Assembly (NCBI RefSeq): GCF_001693485.1
Contig: NZ_MAXC01000007.1
Coordinates: forward strand, 62,001-126,000
Origin: Bradyrhizobium sp. LMTR 3
GTDB taxonomy: Bacteria > Pseudomonadota > Alphaproteobacteria > Rhizobiales > Xanthobacteraceae
Direction of reading: 5' to 3'
Length of the DNA: 64,000 nucleotides
The position numbers and the translations under genes were made by a program. Shown one piece after another: positions 55,604 through 64,000 of this stretch. The notes beneath the pieces are model-generated. The model had not been told where the DNA came from. It ran no database searches and saw only the letters and a program-made list of their open reading frames with translations. Numbering within the stretch: position 1 is the first letter of the stretch; each line of letters starts with the position of its first letter.

Positions 55604-56350
55604 TCAGATCTCCGCGGTGGCGAGGCTCTCGCCGTGCAAAAAGCCGCGGCAGCCGCGCAGCGAGCGCAGCGCGCGGTTGAAATCGAGCCCCGTGGAGACC
55701 AGCGCGCGCAGCGTGGCGGGATTGCGCACTACCCCGCGCAGCACCTTGCCGAGGTCGATATCGCCGTTCGGCTTGATGGCGCTCTTGGCAAGCGCCGGAA
55801 GCGCCCTTGTGGCCGGATCGGAGATGACCCGCAGCGCCGCGAACGGAAGCCCCGCCTCGGCCGCATAGGCCGCCGCGATGTGGCTCTCCATATCGACCGC
55901 TGCCGCCCCGGTCTCCGAATGCAGCGCGGCCTTGCAGGCGGTCGCCGCGATCACTTGTTCCACACCCGAAAGAATGCCACGTACCACGCGCCGGCGGCGC
56001 AGCGCAGCGCGGGTAATCATTTCCTCGTTCAGCGCCAAGCCTGCCAGAAACCGGGTATCGCCGGCCAGAACCTCGGTTGCAACCACCACATCGCCTGATT
56101 TCAGCGACGGATCGAGCCCGCCGGCGACGCCGAACGAGATCACACCCCTGAAAGTGGTAGGATCCAGCGTTGCCAGCAGCGCGCGCAATTGCTGCGGATC
56201 GCTGGAACTGCAGATAACGATCATGCCGGGCCCGGCCGCAATACGGGCTTCCTGCACCAATCCTGTAACGATCAAAACCGGCCGCGGATCATTCGAATTG
56301 CGATCAACCGAACTGTCCACGATCGCGGCGGCCCCCGCCCCCCAAGTCAC
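55604..56350 (-). CDS. hpnG: HpnG, hopanoid nucleoside phosphorylase/nucleosidase
   Basis: Removes adenine from adenosylhopane to give the ribosyl side chain. The 248-residue protein has phosphorylase-fold features FGVAGGLDPSLKSGDVVVA, AAAVDMESHIAAAYA and FAALRVISDPA. The start is a GTG at 56350 that overlaps the shc stop (GTGA); the open frame upstream runs through shc in another frame and is not coding. It is the last gene of hpnC-hpnD-hpnE-shc-hpnG. Confidence 0.88.
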   Translation of the reverse strand: MTWGAGAAAIVDSSVDRNSNDPRPVLIVTGLVQEARIAAGPGMIVICSSSDPQQLRALLATLDPTTFRGVISFGVAGGLDPSLKSGDVVVATEVLAGDTRFLAGLALNEEMITRAALRRRRVVRGILSGVEQVIAATACKAALHSETGAAAVDMESHIAAAYAAEAGLPFAALRVISDPATRALPALAKSAIKPNGDIDLGKVLRGVVRNPATLRALVSTGLDFNRALRSLRGCRGFLHGESLATAEI

Positions 56351-58356
56351 ATCCCGACCCCTACCACCCTGCTGTTGGTGCTTCTCAAATTCCGATACCG
56401 CGCCAGCGCCCAGAGCGGAAAGAACTTCGAGTAGCCATGATACCGCAAGTAAAACACTCGCGGGAAGCCCGTAGCCGTGTAGCGCGCCTCGTCCCAGAGT
56501 CCTTTCTCCGTCTGTGTGGCTTTTAGGTACTCCACGCCCCGTACGACAGCCGGATGTTCCACCTCGCCGGCCGCCATCAGGCCAAGCAAGGCCCATGCCG
56601 TTTGCGAGGAGGTCGATGGCGCCTGCTCATATCCCTTGTAATCGAGTCGGTAACTGACCGCATCCTCGCCCCAGCCGCCATCCCGGTTCTGGATCGAAAC
56701 CAGCCAGTCCGCCGCCTTCCGAATCATGGGATCCTGATGGTCCACGCCGGCGGCATTGAGCGCACACAGCACCGACCAGGTTCCGTAGATGTAGTTCAGC
56801 CCCCAGCGGCCGTACCAGGAGCCTTCCGCGAGCTGGGTGCGGCGCAAATAGGCAATCCCGTCCGCGACCGCCTTGCTGGTCTGCGCGGTCTCGCCGAGCT
56901 GAGCCAGCATCGAGATGCAGCGCGCGGTGACGTCCTCGGTCGGCGGATCGAGCAGCGCACCGTGATCGGAGAACGGGATGTTGTTGAGGTAATATTCAAG
57001 GTTGTTGACGTCGAAGGCGGCCCAGCCGCCATCACGGCTCTGCAGGCCCTCGATCCACTCGCGGCCGCGCGCAATCGCCTGATCGTATTCCTTGCTGCCG
57101 GTCTGTCGGCGCGCCCGGTCCATCGCCATCACGACCACCGCGGTGTCGTCGAGATCGGGATAATGGTCGTTGTTGTACTGGAATGCCCAGCCGCCGGGAC
57201 GAACGTCGGGCGCCTTCGCCGCCCAGTCGCCCTTGAGGTCGAGCACCTGCCGCGGCTTCAGCCAGTCGAGACCCTGCTTCATCTTCTTGAGCGTGTCCTC
57301 GCCGCCCGCTTCCGCCAACGCGTGGCAGGTCAGCGCTGTGTCCCACACCGGCGAGACGCAGGGCTGGCAATAGGCCTCGTGCTCGCCGATCACGAGCAAC
57401 TTGTCGATGCCCTTGCGGGTGACCGCACGCGGCGGATAATCCGGTCCCTTGCCGAGCGCGTCGTACATCATGACGATGTTGGCCATCGGCGGATAGATCG
57501 CACCCATGCCGTCTTCGCCGTTGAGCCGCTCCTCGGTAAACGCGAGCGCGGCGTCGATCGCGCGCTGGCGCAGCTTTTTCGGAAACAACGGTTCGACCAC
57601 GCGCAGGATCTTGTCCAGCGCGCTGAACAGCGTGAACCAGCCCCAGCTTTGATGCGGCGCCTTCGTGTTCATCCCGACCGACTTGGGATCCTGCAGAAAC
57701 AGCTCGTCGATGCCGACGCCCTTGGGATTCTTCGCCAGCGGCTTCAACGCTGCCATCACCATCAGCGGCACGATCGTGGTGCGCGCCCAATAGGAAATCT
57801 TGTTGAGATGGAACGGCGACCACATCGGCAACAGCATGATCTCGACCGGCAGCACCGGCACCGCGCGCCAAGTCAATACACCGTAGAACGCCAGCAGAAA
57901 CCGCGTGAAAACGTTGACGCGGGCAGCACCGCCGCGGGAGCGGATCGCCTCGCGCGCGCGCACCATATGCGGCGCATCGACGGAATCGCCAATCATCTTC
58001 AGCGCGAAGTAGGATTTGACGCTGGCGCTCATGTCGAACGGGCCATCCTGCACCAGCGGCCACCCGCCATGATTGCCTTGGGTGCGACGTAGATAGTTCG
58101 CGATCTTGGCTTCGAGCTCATTGTCGATGGGCTCGGCGAGATAGTGGCGCAGCAGGATGTATTCGGCAGGGATGGTGCTGTCGGCTTCCAGCTCGAATAC
58201 CCAGTGTCCGTCGGATTGGCGGTAACCGAACAGCGCCTCGGTCGCGGAAGCGATGCTCTTCTCCAGCGCAACGGGGTCGACGGTGTTTGTTTTGTCGATG
58301 GCAAGCATTTCGCTATACATCCCTATATTCGCGACGGGCTCTGTGAGGCCGGTCAC
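56347..58356 (-). CDS. shc: Squalene-hopene cyclase
   Basis: Cyclises squalene to hopene and hopanol. The 669-residue protein has the catalytic Asp motif in YPDLDDTAVVV (DxDD-type; Asp-Leu-Asp-Asp) and several QW repeats such as QSRDGGWAAFD and QNRDGGWGED, plus GGWPLVQDG near the N-terminus. The start is probably the GTG at 58356, with GAGGA about 9 bases upstream; ATG 58320 is an alternative. It lies 17 bp after hpnE. Confidence 0.95.
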   Translation of the reverse strand: MTGLTEPVANIGMYSEMLAIDKTNTVDPVALEKSIASATEALFGYRQSDGHWVFELEADSTIPAEYILLRHYLAEPIDNELEAKIANYLRRTQGNHGGWPLVQDGPFDMSASVKSYFALKMIGDSVDAPHMVRAREAIRSRGGAARVNVFTRFLLAFYGVLTWRAVPVLPVEIMLLPMWSPFHLNKISYWARTTIVPLMVMAALKPLAKNPKGVGIDELFLQDPKSVGMNTKAPHQSWGWFTLFSALDKILRVVEPLFPKKLRQRAIDAALAFTEERLNGEDGMGAIYPPMANIVMMYDALGKGPDYPPRAVTRKGIDKLLVIGEHEAYCQPCVSPVWDTALTCHALAEAGGEDTLKKMKQGLDWLKPRQVLDLKGDWAAKAPDVRPGGWAFQYNNDHYPDLDDTAVVVMAMDRARRQTGSKEYDQAIARGREWIEGLQSRDGGWAAFDVNNLEYYLNNIPFSDHGALLDPPTEDVTARCISMLAQLGETAQTSKAVADGIAYLRRTQLAEGSWYGRWGLNYIYGTWSVLCALNAAGVDHQDPMIRKAADWLVSIQNRDGGWGEDAVSYRLDYKGYEQAPSTSSQTAWALLGLMAAGEVEHPAVVRGVEYLKATQTEKGLWDEARYTATGFPRVFYLRYHGYSKFFPLWALARYRNLRSTNSRVVGVGM

Positions 58357-58373
58357 GCAACTCGTCCTCAGGC

Positions 58374-59627
58374 TTAACGCCTCGCCAGGACCAGATCGGC
58401 GGCGCGATCGCCTGACCGCACCGATCCCTCGATGGTTGCCGGTAATCCGGTATCAGTCCAGTCGCCGGCGAGAAACAGGTTTTTGAACGATGTCACCGCA
58501 CCCGGCCGCAGTGCGTTCTGCTCCGGCGTAGCCTCAAAAGTCGCACGGCGTTCGCGCACGATCTGCCAGGGCGGCAGCGGCAATTCGCCCGGCAGGCCGG
58601 CGGCTTTGCAGACATCCCGCCAAATCGCCAGCGCGAGTTCTTCGCGCGGCATGTCGACGAGCCGGTCGCCATTGCTGATGGTGACCGACAACCGCTGCGG
58701 GAATGCGAACAGCCACTCCACCAGCCCGCCGACGACGCCGAGAATCGGCGGCGCATCCTTGGGCGGGTCGAAGCGGAAATGCGCGTTGACAATCGCCCGG
58801 AATTTCGACGGCGTCTTCAATCCGGGCAGCAGCGCCGCCGCAGGGCGCGGCGGCACGGCGAGTACCACGACGTCGTCGGAGCCGAGCGCGATGGTGTCGC
58901 CAACGAATTTCAGCTCGCCGACATGGCTCCCCTTCATCACGAGTTCGCGCAGCTCATGGCCGAGTTGGATCGAGGCGCCCCTGTCCTGCAAAAGCTTGAT
59001 CGCCGGCTCGACCAGCACAGCGCTGAGGCCATCGCGCGCGATCAGCGGCCGGCAGGCCTGCCCGCCCGCCAGCAACGTTTCCCGCACGATCGCGCCGGCC
59101 AGGCCCGCCGAACCCTCCGGCGGATCGACATTGAGCGCGGCCAACAGCAGCGGCTGCACCAGCCGCTGGTACAGCGTGCCCTTGCAGCGGATCGCATTGC
59201 CGACCAGTTTATCGGTCCCTGCCCAGATCAGCGGCATCAATGCGAGGTAATCGAACAGCTTCGTATCAGGGACGCGGCGAGCCTCGTCGAACACCCACAA
59301 CGGCAACTTGCCGTCGCCAAGGTCGAGTTGCCAGCGCTGGCCGGTTGAGATGTCGATAAAGGGAAACTGCGCAGCCTTTGGCCCGACCAGCCCTGCCTCG
59401 GTGCCGATCGATTTGGCGTAGGCCAGCGCATGACGGTTGCCGGACAACAGCAAATGATTGCCGTTGTCGATGGTGAGGTTGGTGGCCGCATCGAAATAGG
59501 ACCGGCAACGGCCGCCGGTCTGCTGCGTGGCCTCGTGGACATGCACCAGGTAATTGGCGTTGGCGAGCCGCACGGCCGCTGAAAGGCCGGAAATGCCGGC
59601 GCCGATGATATGAACGTTTTTCTGCAT
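58374..59627 (-). CDS. hpnE: HpnE, squalene-forming FAD-dependent desaturase/reductase
   Basis: FAD enzyme that reduces hydroxysqualene to squalene. The 417-residue protein opens with the FAD motif HIIGAGISGLSAAVRLA, has GGRCRSYFDAATN, VVVLAVPPRPAAALLPGL in the middle, and a C-terminal FAD contact NLFLAGDWTDTGLPATIEG. ATG 59627 overlaps the hpnD stop by one base. Confidence 0.93.
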   Translation of the reverse strand: MQKNVHIIGAGISGLSAAVRLANANYLVHVHEATQQTGGRCRSYFDAATNLTIDNGNHLLLSGNRHALAYAKSIGTEAGLVGPKAAQFPFIDISTGQRWQLDLGDGKLPLWVFDEARRVPDTKLFDYLALMPLIWAGTDKLVGNAIRCKGTLYQRLVQPLLLAALNVDPPEGSAGLAGAIVRETLLAGGQACRPLIARDGLSAVLVEPAIKLLQDRGASIQLGHELRELVMKGSHVGELKFVGDTIALGSDDVVVLAVPPRPAAALLPGLKTPSKFRAIVNAHFRFDPPKDAPPILGVVGGLVEWLFAFPQRLSVTISNGDRLVDMPREELALAIWRDVCKAAGLPGELPLPPWQIVRERRATFEATPEQNALRPGAVTSFKNLFLAGDWTDTGLPATIEGSVRSGDRAADLVLARR

Positions 59628-60466
59628 CAGATGATCGCGTATCGGAGAAGGATGGCGATCTTCGCCCATTTGTGGACGCGGACCGGCTCGCGCGGAGCGG
59701 CAAAGCCCCGGGCCAGCAGCAAGTCCAGGATCGCGCGGTAATATTTCGACATGATCCGCGGCGCGCGCACCACGCGCCGCGAATTGCGCTTCATGATTTC
59801 GTCGGCTTTCTCGAAATGCTTTTTCGCGCGCTCGGCCAGCGGCAGACATACTTTCGGCAATGCGCGATCGACGATCACCCGCTGCGGATCGTCGGTCGTG
59901 ATGCCGGCAAGCAGCAGCCCCTCGCGTGGCAGATAGAGGCGACCGAGGCCGGCGTCTTCATCGATGTCGCGCAGGATATTGGTCAATTGCAGCGCGCGCC
60001 CAAGATGGTGGGCGAGCAGGATGCCGTCTTCCTCAGGCAGGCCGAACACGCGCACCGACAGTCGCCCGACGGCGCTGGCGACGCGGTCGCAATAGAGATC
60101 GAGGGTGGCAAGATCCGGCGCCCGGATGTCTTGCGGCACGTCCATCTCCATGCCGTCGACGACGGCCAGAAAGTCCTCGCGCTTGAGACCGAAGGTCTTG
60201 ACCGACGCGGCGTAGTCCTGCAGGCGCGGCGGTGGGTGACCCCGGTACAGCGCATCGATATCGTCGCGCCATTGCTGGAGCGCGGCCAGCCGCTCGGGCC
60301 GCGGGCCATCGGAATCGGCGATGTCGTCGACCTGGCGGCAGAAGCTGTAGATCTGGAACATCGCCTCGCGCTGGTCGCGCGGCAGGATGCGCATCGCAGC
60401 ATAGAACGAGCTGCCGGATGCGGTGGCACCGTAATCTGCGTTGGCCGCCGCCGGATGCAACGTCAT
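59627..60466 (-). CDS. hpnD: HpnD, presqualene diphosphate synthase
   Basis: Trans-isoprenyl diphosphate synthase-fold enzyme that joins two farnesyl diphosphates. The 279-residue protein has the first Asp-rich motif QVDDIADSDGP (DDxxD-type) and the second in NILRDIDEDAGLGRLYLP. It overlaps hpnC by 4 bp (ATGA) and hpnE by 1 bp. Confidence 0.94.
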   Translation of the reverse strand: MTLHPAAANADYGATASGSSFYAAMRILPRDQREAMFQIYSFCRQVDDIADSDGPRPERLAALQQWRDDIDALYRGHPPPRLQDYAASVKTFGLKREDFLAVVDGMEMDVPQDIRAPDLATLDLYCDRVASAVGRLSVRVFGLPEEDGILLAHHLGRALQLTNILRDIDEDAGLGRLYLPREGLLLAGITTDDPQRVIVDRALPKVCLPLAERAKKHFEKADEIMKRNSRRVVRAPRIMSKYYRAILDLLLARGFAAPREPVRVHKWAKIAILLRYAII

Positions 60467-61341
60467 GCGCCGGCCGCCGGATTTGCCTGGGGACGGCGTC
60501 CGATCGCGCGGCGGGTGATCTCGCCGGCGATGCCGCCGATGGTATGGCCGAGCAACTCCAGCTTGCTCAAATGCACGCGCTCGCTCAGCGGATCGCGCAC
60601 TTTCAGCATGCCGACGATCTTGTCGGCAAACGCCTGGATCACGGCAATATCGAGCCCGAGCCGGAAATCCTTTACCGCGGCACTCAACGACTTGCTTTCA
60701 TTGAGAAGAGTTTCAGTCCGCACCGCGAGCGCATGGAGACATTGCAACAGCGCCGGTTGCGATTTCGCCTCACCCAGCATCTCGACGGTGGCCCCGCTTG
60801 CTGCCAACGCATCGCGCGGCAGGTAGACGCGGTTGAGGTTTTTGTAGTCCTTGCCGCAGTCCTGCAAATGGTTGTTGATCTGCAATCCCGCGCACAGCGC
60901 GTCGGAAGCGGCCCAGGTCGCAGTGCTCTCGCCATGAACGTCGAGCATGAAACGGCCGACCGGCATGGCAGAATAGCGGCAATAATGAATGACGTCGTCC
61001 CAGTTTTCGTAGCGTAGCTTATTTACGTCCATCCGGAACGCGACCAGCACGTCGAGCGCGTGGCGCGGCGCCATCGCGCGCTCGGCCAAGGCACGGCGCA
61101 GATTGACGGCCTCCGCTTGCGTGTCGCCCTTGCCGAGCAGCTCGGCTTCGAGCAGATCGAGATAGCGCAGCTTATCTTCCGCGCTAAGGGTCGCGTGGTC
61201 GGCGATGTCGTCGGCAGTCCTGACGAAATTGTAGAATGCGAGGATCAGCGCCCTGTGACGCGGATGAATGATCCACGACGCGACAGGAAAATTCTCGTCG
61301 CGGTCGGTCTTTCCGGATCGCAGGTCGCTCGCGGTGGTCAT
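60463..61341 (-). CDS. hpnC: HpnC, hydroxysqualene synthase
   Basis: First committed gene of the locus, converting presqualene diphosphate to hydroxysqualene. The 292-residue protein has the squalene-synthase-like RTADDIADHATL motif and the second acidic region NHLQDCGKDYKNLNRVYLP. I chose ATG 61341; a TTG at 61344 is also possible. The upstream 190 bp hold no gene and should carry the operon promoter, but no clear -35/-10 pair was seen. Confidence 0.93.
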   Translation of the reverse strand: MTTASDLRSGKTDRDENFPVASWIIHPRHRALILAFYNFVRTADDIADHATLSAEDKLRYLDLLEAELLGKGDTQAEAVNLRRALAERAMAPRHALDVLVAFRMDVNKLRYENWDDVIHYCRYSAMPVGRFMLDVHGESTATWAASDALCAGLQINNHLQDCGKDYKNLNRVYLPRDALAASGATVEMLGEAKSQPALLQCLHALAVRTETLLNESKSLSAAVKDFRLGLDIAVIQAFADKIVGMLKVRDPLSERVHLSKLELLGHTIGGIAGEITRRAIGRRPQANPAAGA

Positions 61342-61534
61342 CAAGAACTGGCTACATCAATCGGGATTGGCGGCATGCGCCGGTGCCCGGCGCATGCGAG
61401 AAGATCGCGAGCCCCATATAGGGGAATACGCCGCCAAAACCAATGCTATATGGTCTGATCAACCCCGCCCGTGACGCGCGTCATAGAGCCGAAAAAACGG
61501 CTTTTTCCGCGAGGGTTAACGGACGCGGTGCGCC

Positions 61535-61771
61535 TTATTGGCCGTTGTTCTTGAGAACCTGGTTGCAGGCCGCGCTGATCTTGGGCCGATTTTCCTTGAG
61601 GCACGCCAGGATCGTGAGATCGCCCTGATCGATGACCGGGCGGCAGAATTTCTGCACGTCGCGCGTACAGGCCTTCTGCTCCTCCGCCGTTCCGCTGCGC
61701 TGTGGTTGCTGGGCGAAGGCGATACTCGACGAGATCGACAACAAGGTGAGGGCCAGGAGAGATTTACGCAT
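61535..61771 (-). CDS. Small secreted Cys-rich-repeat protein (78 aa)
   Basis: A signal peptide (residues 1-20, ending IAFAQ) is followed by one cysteine-rich repeat: KACTRDVQKFC, ILACLKENRPKISAAC. The four cysteines match the GLG1-type Cys-rich repeat seen in rhizobial exported proteins. Function unknown. It converges on nothing and ends about 30 bp from a gene-free stretch upstream of hpnC. Confidence 0.8.
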   Translation of the reverse strand: MRKSLLALTLLSISSSIAFAQQPQRSGTAEEQKACTRDVQKFCRPVIDQGDLTILACLKENRPKISAACNQVLKNNGQ

Positions 61772-61967
61772 CGTATTCCTTCATTTCGGCAGCATGAAAT
61801 CCCGTTCCCGATTTGCGTTTCGGCATCGCCGGGGCGGATTTTGTTTGGATGGCAGGTGCCGCGTAACGCAGCAACGCGCACAGGACAAGCATGGCAAATA
61901 CGGCTAAATTTACGGTGCTCCCAGCACGGTAAATAACCGGCTGATATCTAACGTGTATTTCTGCCAC
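61764..61967 (-). CDS. Doubtful small membrane protein (67 aa)
   Basis: A frame with a GTG start at 61967, a hydrophobic segment (about residues 17-36) and a charged tail. It overlaps the following gene by 8 bp (TGCGTAA). The ribosome site is poor and no family is known, so it may be chance. Nothing else is visible in 61772-62196. Confidence 0.25.
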   Translation of the reverse strand: MAEIHVRYQPVIYRAGSTVNLAVFAMLVLCALLRYAAPAIQTKSAPAMPKRKSGTGFHAAEMKEYDA

Positions 61968-62196
61968 ACTTTCTCGGAAATTGGTTCTTGCAGACGGTCT
62001 TGGGCGAAGCTAGATGCTGCGCCGACGGAGCTGATGGAGCGCTTTGATTCCTCTCGGTCGCTTGCGCGTTTCTTCTGCCACGACCGCCGGAAACAGCATA
62101 CGGTCATTTGAACCTAACATACTGCGGGAACACTAAATCTTCGATGCGGCGAGACCTATCTTTGCGAAGAACGTCTATTTGAGGGGAAGACTCACG

Positions 62197-62700
62197 ATGA
62201 AACTGTTTGGTTCCAGCTTGCTCCGTCAGGCTCTTGCAGTGGCCGGCGTCGGCGCCGCGCTGATGTTGTCGGTCGCTCAAAGCCATGCGCAAGCGGGCGG
62301 CCCGTTTGCCGGCTTTGATGGAAACTGGAGCGGCACAGGCACGGTCGCGCTGTCCAACGGCACCACCGAGAACATCCGCTGCAAGGCCGACTACAAGGTC
62401 AACGCCAACGGGCTTGGCCTGAAGCAAAACCTGCACTGCGCCAGCGACAGCTACAAGTTCGATCTATCGAGCGATGTTACCAGCCAGGGTGAACGGATTT
62501 CGGGCAACTGGAGCGAAAAGAGCCGAAACATCTTCGGCAATTTGCAGGGCACCGCCGGCGGCGGCCAGATCGACGTGTTTGTCGAAGCATCGGGATTTGC
62601 AGCCAACCTGAATCTGCGCACCACCGGCAACAAGCAGAGCGTGCAGATCGACTCCAAGGGCGAGATCCGCGGCGTCAAGATCACGATGACCAGGACCTGA
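62197..62700 (+). CDS. Secreted protein of unknown function (167 aa)
   Basis: A signal peptide (about 1-31, ending SHAQA) precedes a beta-rich mature domain: PFAGFDGNWSGTGTVALSNG, CKADYKV, ISGNWSEKSRNIFGNLQGTA, and KGEIRGVKITMTRT. It looks like a lipocalin- or avidin-like barrel, but I do not recognise a family. ATG 62197 has GAGGGGA 8 bases upstream. A terminator follows. Confidence 0.75.
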   Translation: MKLFGSSLLRQALAVAGVGAALMLSVAQSHAQAGGPFAGFDGNWSGTGTVALSNGTTENIRCKADYKVNANGLGLKQNLHCASDSYKFDLSSDVTSQGERISGNWSEKSRNIFGNLQGTAGGGQIDVFVEASGFAANLNLRTTGNKQSVQIDSKGEIRGVKITMTRT

Positions 62701-62726
62701 TTCGGTTCTTCAAAGCAGTAGCGCCA

Positions 62727-62762
62727 ATGGCGGCTTCCCCCGGGTGCCGCCATTTTTATTTT
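62727..62762 (+). terminator. Rho-independent terminator of the secreted-protein gene
   Basis: Stem ATGGCGGC/GCCGCCAT with loop TTCCCCCGGGT, followed by TTTTATTTT. It lies 27 bp after the stop. Confidence 0.92.
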
Positions 62763-62769
62763 CGGCAGC

Positions 62770-63828
62770 TCAGCGGAATTGCCACGCCCAATACGCATCA
62801 CCGCGGTCGCGGCGTTCCGTCACCTCGACGCGCATGAAGCGATCATGCGCGAGCGCGGCGCCCACCCACAATTCGTTCCAGGCATCGAACACTTGAGGCG
62901 ACAGCGCTTCACGTTCCGCCATCAGGCGCCACGAAGTCTGGCGCACGGTTGCGCCCGTACCTTCGACTTGCAGTTCCGCATCGTCGTCCTGCCCCCGCGC
63001 AAGCCGGACGAAGGCCTTGGCGAAACCCACCGCCCCCGCCTCCACGCCACCCAGCAGCGCAGCGACGTCGTCGAAGGTGTGCATCCCGACGAGCCGCGCC
63101 GCGGCGCCGGCGAGATGGCCGCCCTCCTCCGGTCCGAGCACGGCAATCGTCTCCGGAACGATCGAGGTGATGTACTCCATCGCATAATTGCGAAGCACCT
63201 TCTGCAGCCGTTCCTCCGGCCATGTGTTCTCCGGCAGGCGCGGCGCGAGCTCGGCACGGAACGGCGGACAGCGTTCGCCCGGCGAAAACTGCAGTCGCTC
63301 CTCGGGCGCGAGATCGTGATTCCATTCCTTGTAGTAACCTTCGAGCCCCGGCTGACCGTCGACGGTCTGACCCGTGCAGACAAAGCCGAGCCTGGGATTG
63401 CCGAGCACGACGCCGTTATTGGCATGCCATCCGCGCAACATCGCCCGCGAGACTTCCGAGGGGATTCCGCAAATGGCCGTGCCGGACCAGATCCAGCGCG
63501 GCGGCGGATAGCGCACCCAGGCCTTGGTGTCGCTCTCGCGGACATATTCGACCTTTACGCCGCCGACCTGGTTCGACAGATAGTGATACTGGGCGCACGC
63601 GACCGCATGCGGAAGCTGGTCGAGGCCGAGCTTCTTCAATCCGGGAAGGAAGCGCGCCAGTTGCTGGCGCCGGAAGGTGCGAAATACCACCTCGGCCGCG
63701 CGCGGCGCGCCGGCCCGCGACGCCAGCATCAGGATCAGCCCGGTGAGATAGGAATGATAGATGTGTTCGACCGCGCGGTAGGCGACAGCGTCGGCCGCAG
63801 GGCGAGCGGCTAATCCTGCAGACGTCAT
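62770..63828 (-). CDS. Uncharacterised protein (352 aa)
   Basis: No family recognised with confidence. The product is soluble apart from one mild hydrophobic segment (about 27-45). It contains WIWSGTAICGIPSEVSRAM, LGFVCTGQTVDGQPG and YYKEWNHDLAP, with aromatic-rich patches and several acidic residues that could form a small-molecule site. Its stop lies 8 bp past the terminator tail of the previous plus-strand gene. Start ATG 63828. Confidence 0.65.
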   Translation of the reverse strand: MTSAGLAARPAADAVAYRAVEHIYHSYLTGLILMLASRAGAPRAAEVVFRTFRRQQLARFLPGLKKLGLDQLPHAVACAQYHYLSNQVGGVKVEYVRESDTKAWVRYPPPRWIWSGTAICGIPSEVSRAMLRGWHANNGVVLGNPRLGFVCTGQTVDGQPGLEGYYKEWNHDLAPEERLQFSPGERCPPFRAELAPRLPENTWPEERLQKVLRNYAMEYITSIVPETIAVLGPEEGGHLAGAAARLVGMHTFDDVAALLGGVEAGAVGFAKAFVRLARGQDDDAELQVEGTGATVRQTSWRLMAEREALSPQVFDAWNELWVGAALAHDRFMRVEVTERRDRGDAYWAWQFR

Positions 63829-63886
63829 TCCTCAGCCCCTCTGCGGCTGCCGTTGGCCGGCAACCCCTGTTGTTCAGCAGCGTTCG

Positions 63887-64000
63887 TTACTCGGCAGCCT
63901 TGTTGTCCGCGGGCTTGACGTGACTGACGCCGCGAATCTTTTCCGACAGGCTGATCAGGAACATCGAGGTCGGCCGCAGGATGAAGAGGTCAGCGACCAG
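63887..64000 (-). CDS. C-terminal fragment of a gene cut by the window edge
   Basis: The last 37 codons of a frame entering from the right: a mildly hydrophobic stretch (LVADLFILRP, MFLISLSEKI) and a polar tail ending in KAAE and TAA. Too short to name. It is 58 bp from the 352-residue gene on the same strand, so they may be co-transcribed. Confidence 0.6.
   Translation of the reverse strand: MVADLFILRPTSMFLISLSEKIRGVSHVKPADNKAAE

Overview
This is a 64 kb, GC-rich stretch of an alphaproteobacterial chromosome, most probably Bradyrhizobium or a close relative in the Nitrobacteraceae. The support is a near-complete hopanoid cluster (hpnC, hpnD, hpnE, shc, hpnG, hpnH, ispH, hpnN, hpnO), an imuA-imuB-dnaE2 mutagenesis cassette under a GTTC-N7-GTTC LexA box, a DUF3551 protein, and many dispersed palindromic repeats of the kind found in bradyrhizobial genomes. 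No phage, plasmid, transposase, CRISPR, tRNA or rRNA gene was seen. The species call is inferred from gene content only.

Layout. 1-3.5 kb: a heavy-metal-type RND pump (permease running off the left edge, plus adaptor). 3.6-9.1 kb: a class III CoA-transferase, a short-chain dehydrogenase, a PilZ protein, an MgtC-like protein and three uncharacterised proteins. 9.2-11.4 kb: a slipin/NfeD membrane-protease pair. 11.7-19.4 kb: the SOS mutasome (dnaE2, imuB, imuA), with a divergent UdgX-type uracil-DNA glycosylase across a shared LexA box. 19.6-28.2 kb: housekeeping and accessory enzymes (VOC protein, PPK2, M20 amidohydrolase, GMC oxidoreductase, EthD protein, Baeyer-Villiger-type monooxygenase) with repeat-filled gaps. 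28.4-38.8 kb: the S-adenosylmethionine cycle (ahcY, metK, a MetE-like methyltransferase and an HTH-methyltransferase protein of unknown role) next to a branched-chain amino-acid-type ABC transporter (livFGMH plus binding protein). 39.1-43.7 kb: a lipoprotein, purU, hemD, a secreted DUF3551 protein, a frameshifted small-protein gene, a TctC/Bug binding protein and a GFA-fold protein. 43.8-61.3 kb: the hopanoid locus, split by a four-gene TetR-controlled module (TetR, AidB-like acyl-CoA dehydrogenase, class II aldolase, DUF2520 protein). 61.5-64 kb: small secreted proteins, a 352-residue unknown and a gene cut by the right edge.

How the genes work together. HpnC, HpnD and HpnE make squalene, Shc cyclises it, HpnH and HpnG build the bacteriohopane side chain, HpnO aminates it, HpnN moves hopanoids to the outer membrane, and IspH feeds the isoprenoid supply. 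MetK, AhcY and the MetE-like protein would make, use and recycle S-adenosylmethionine; HpnH is itself a radical-SAM enzyme.

The most unusual observation is that palindromic repeats lie in frame inside both dnaE2 (about 43 codons) and imuB (about 82 codons). They add repeat-encoded peptide to two proteins of the same SOS mutasome. The same repeat class otherwise sits between genes.
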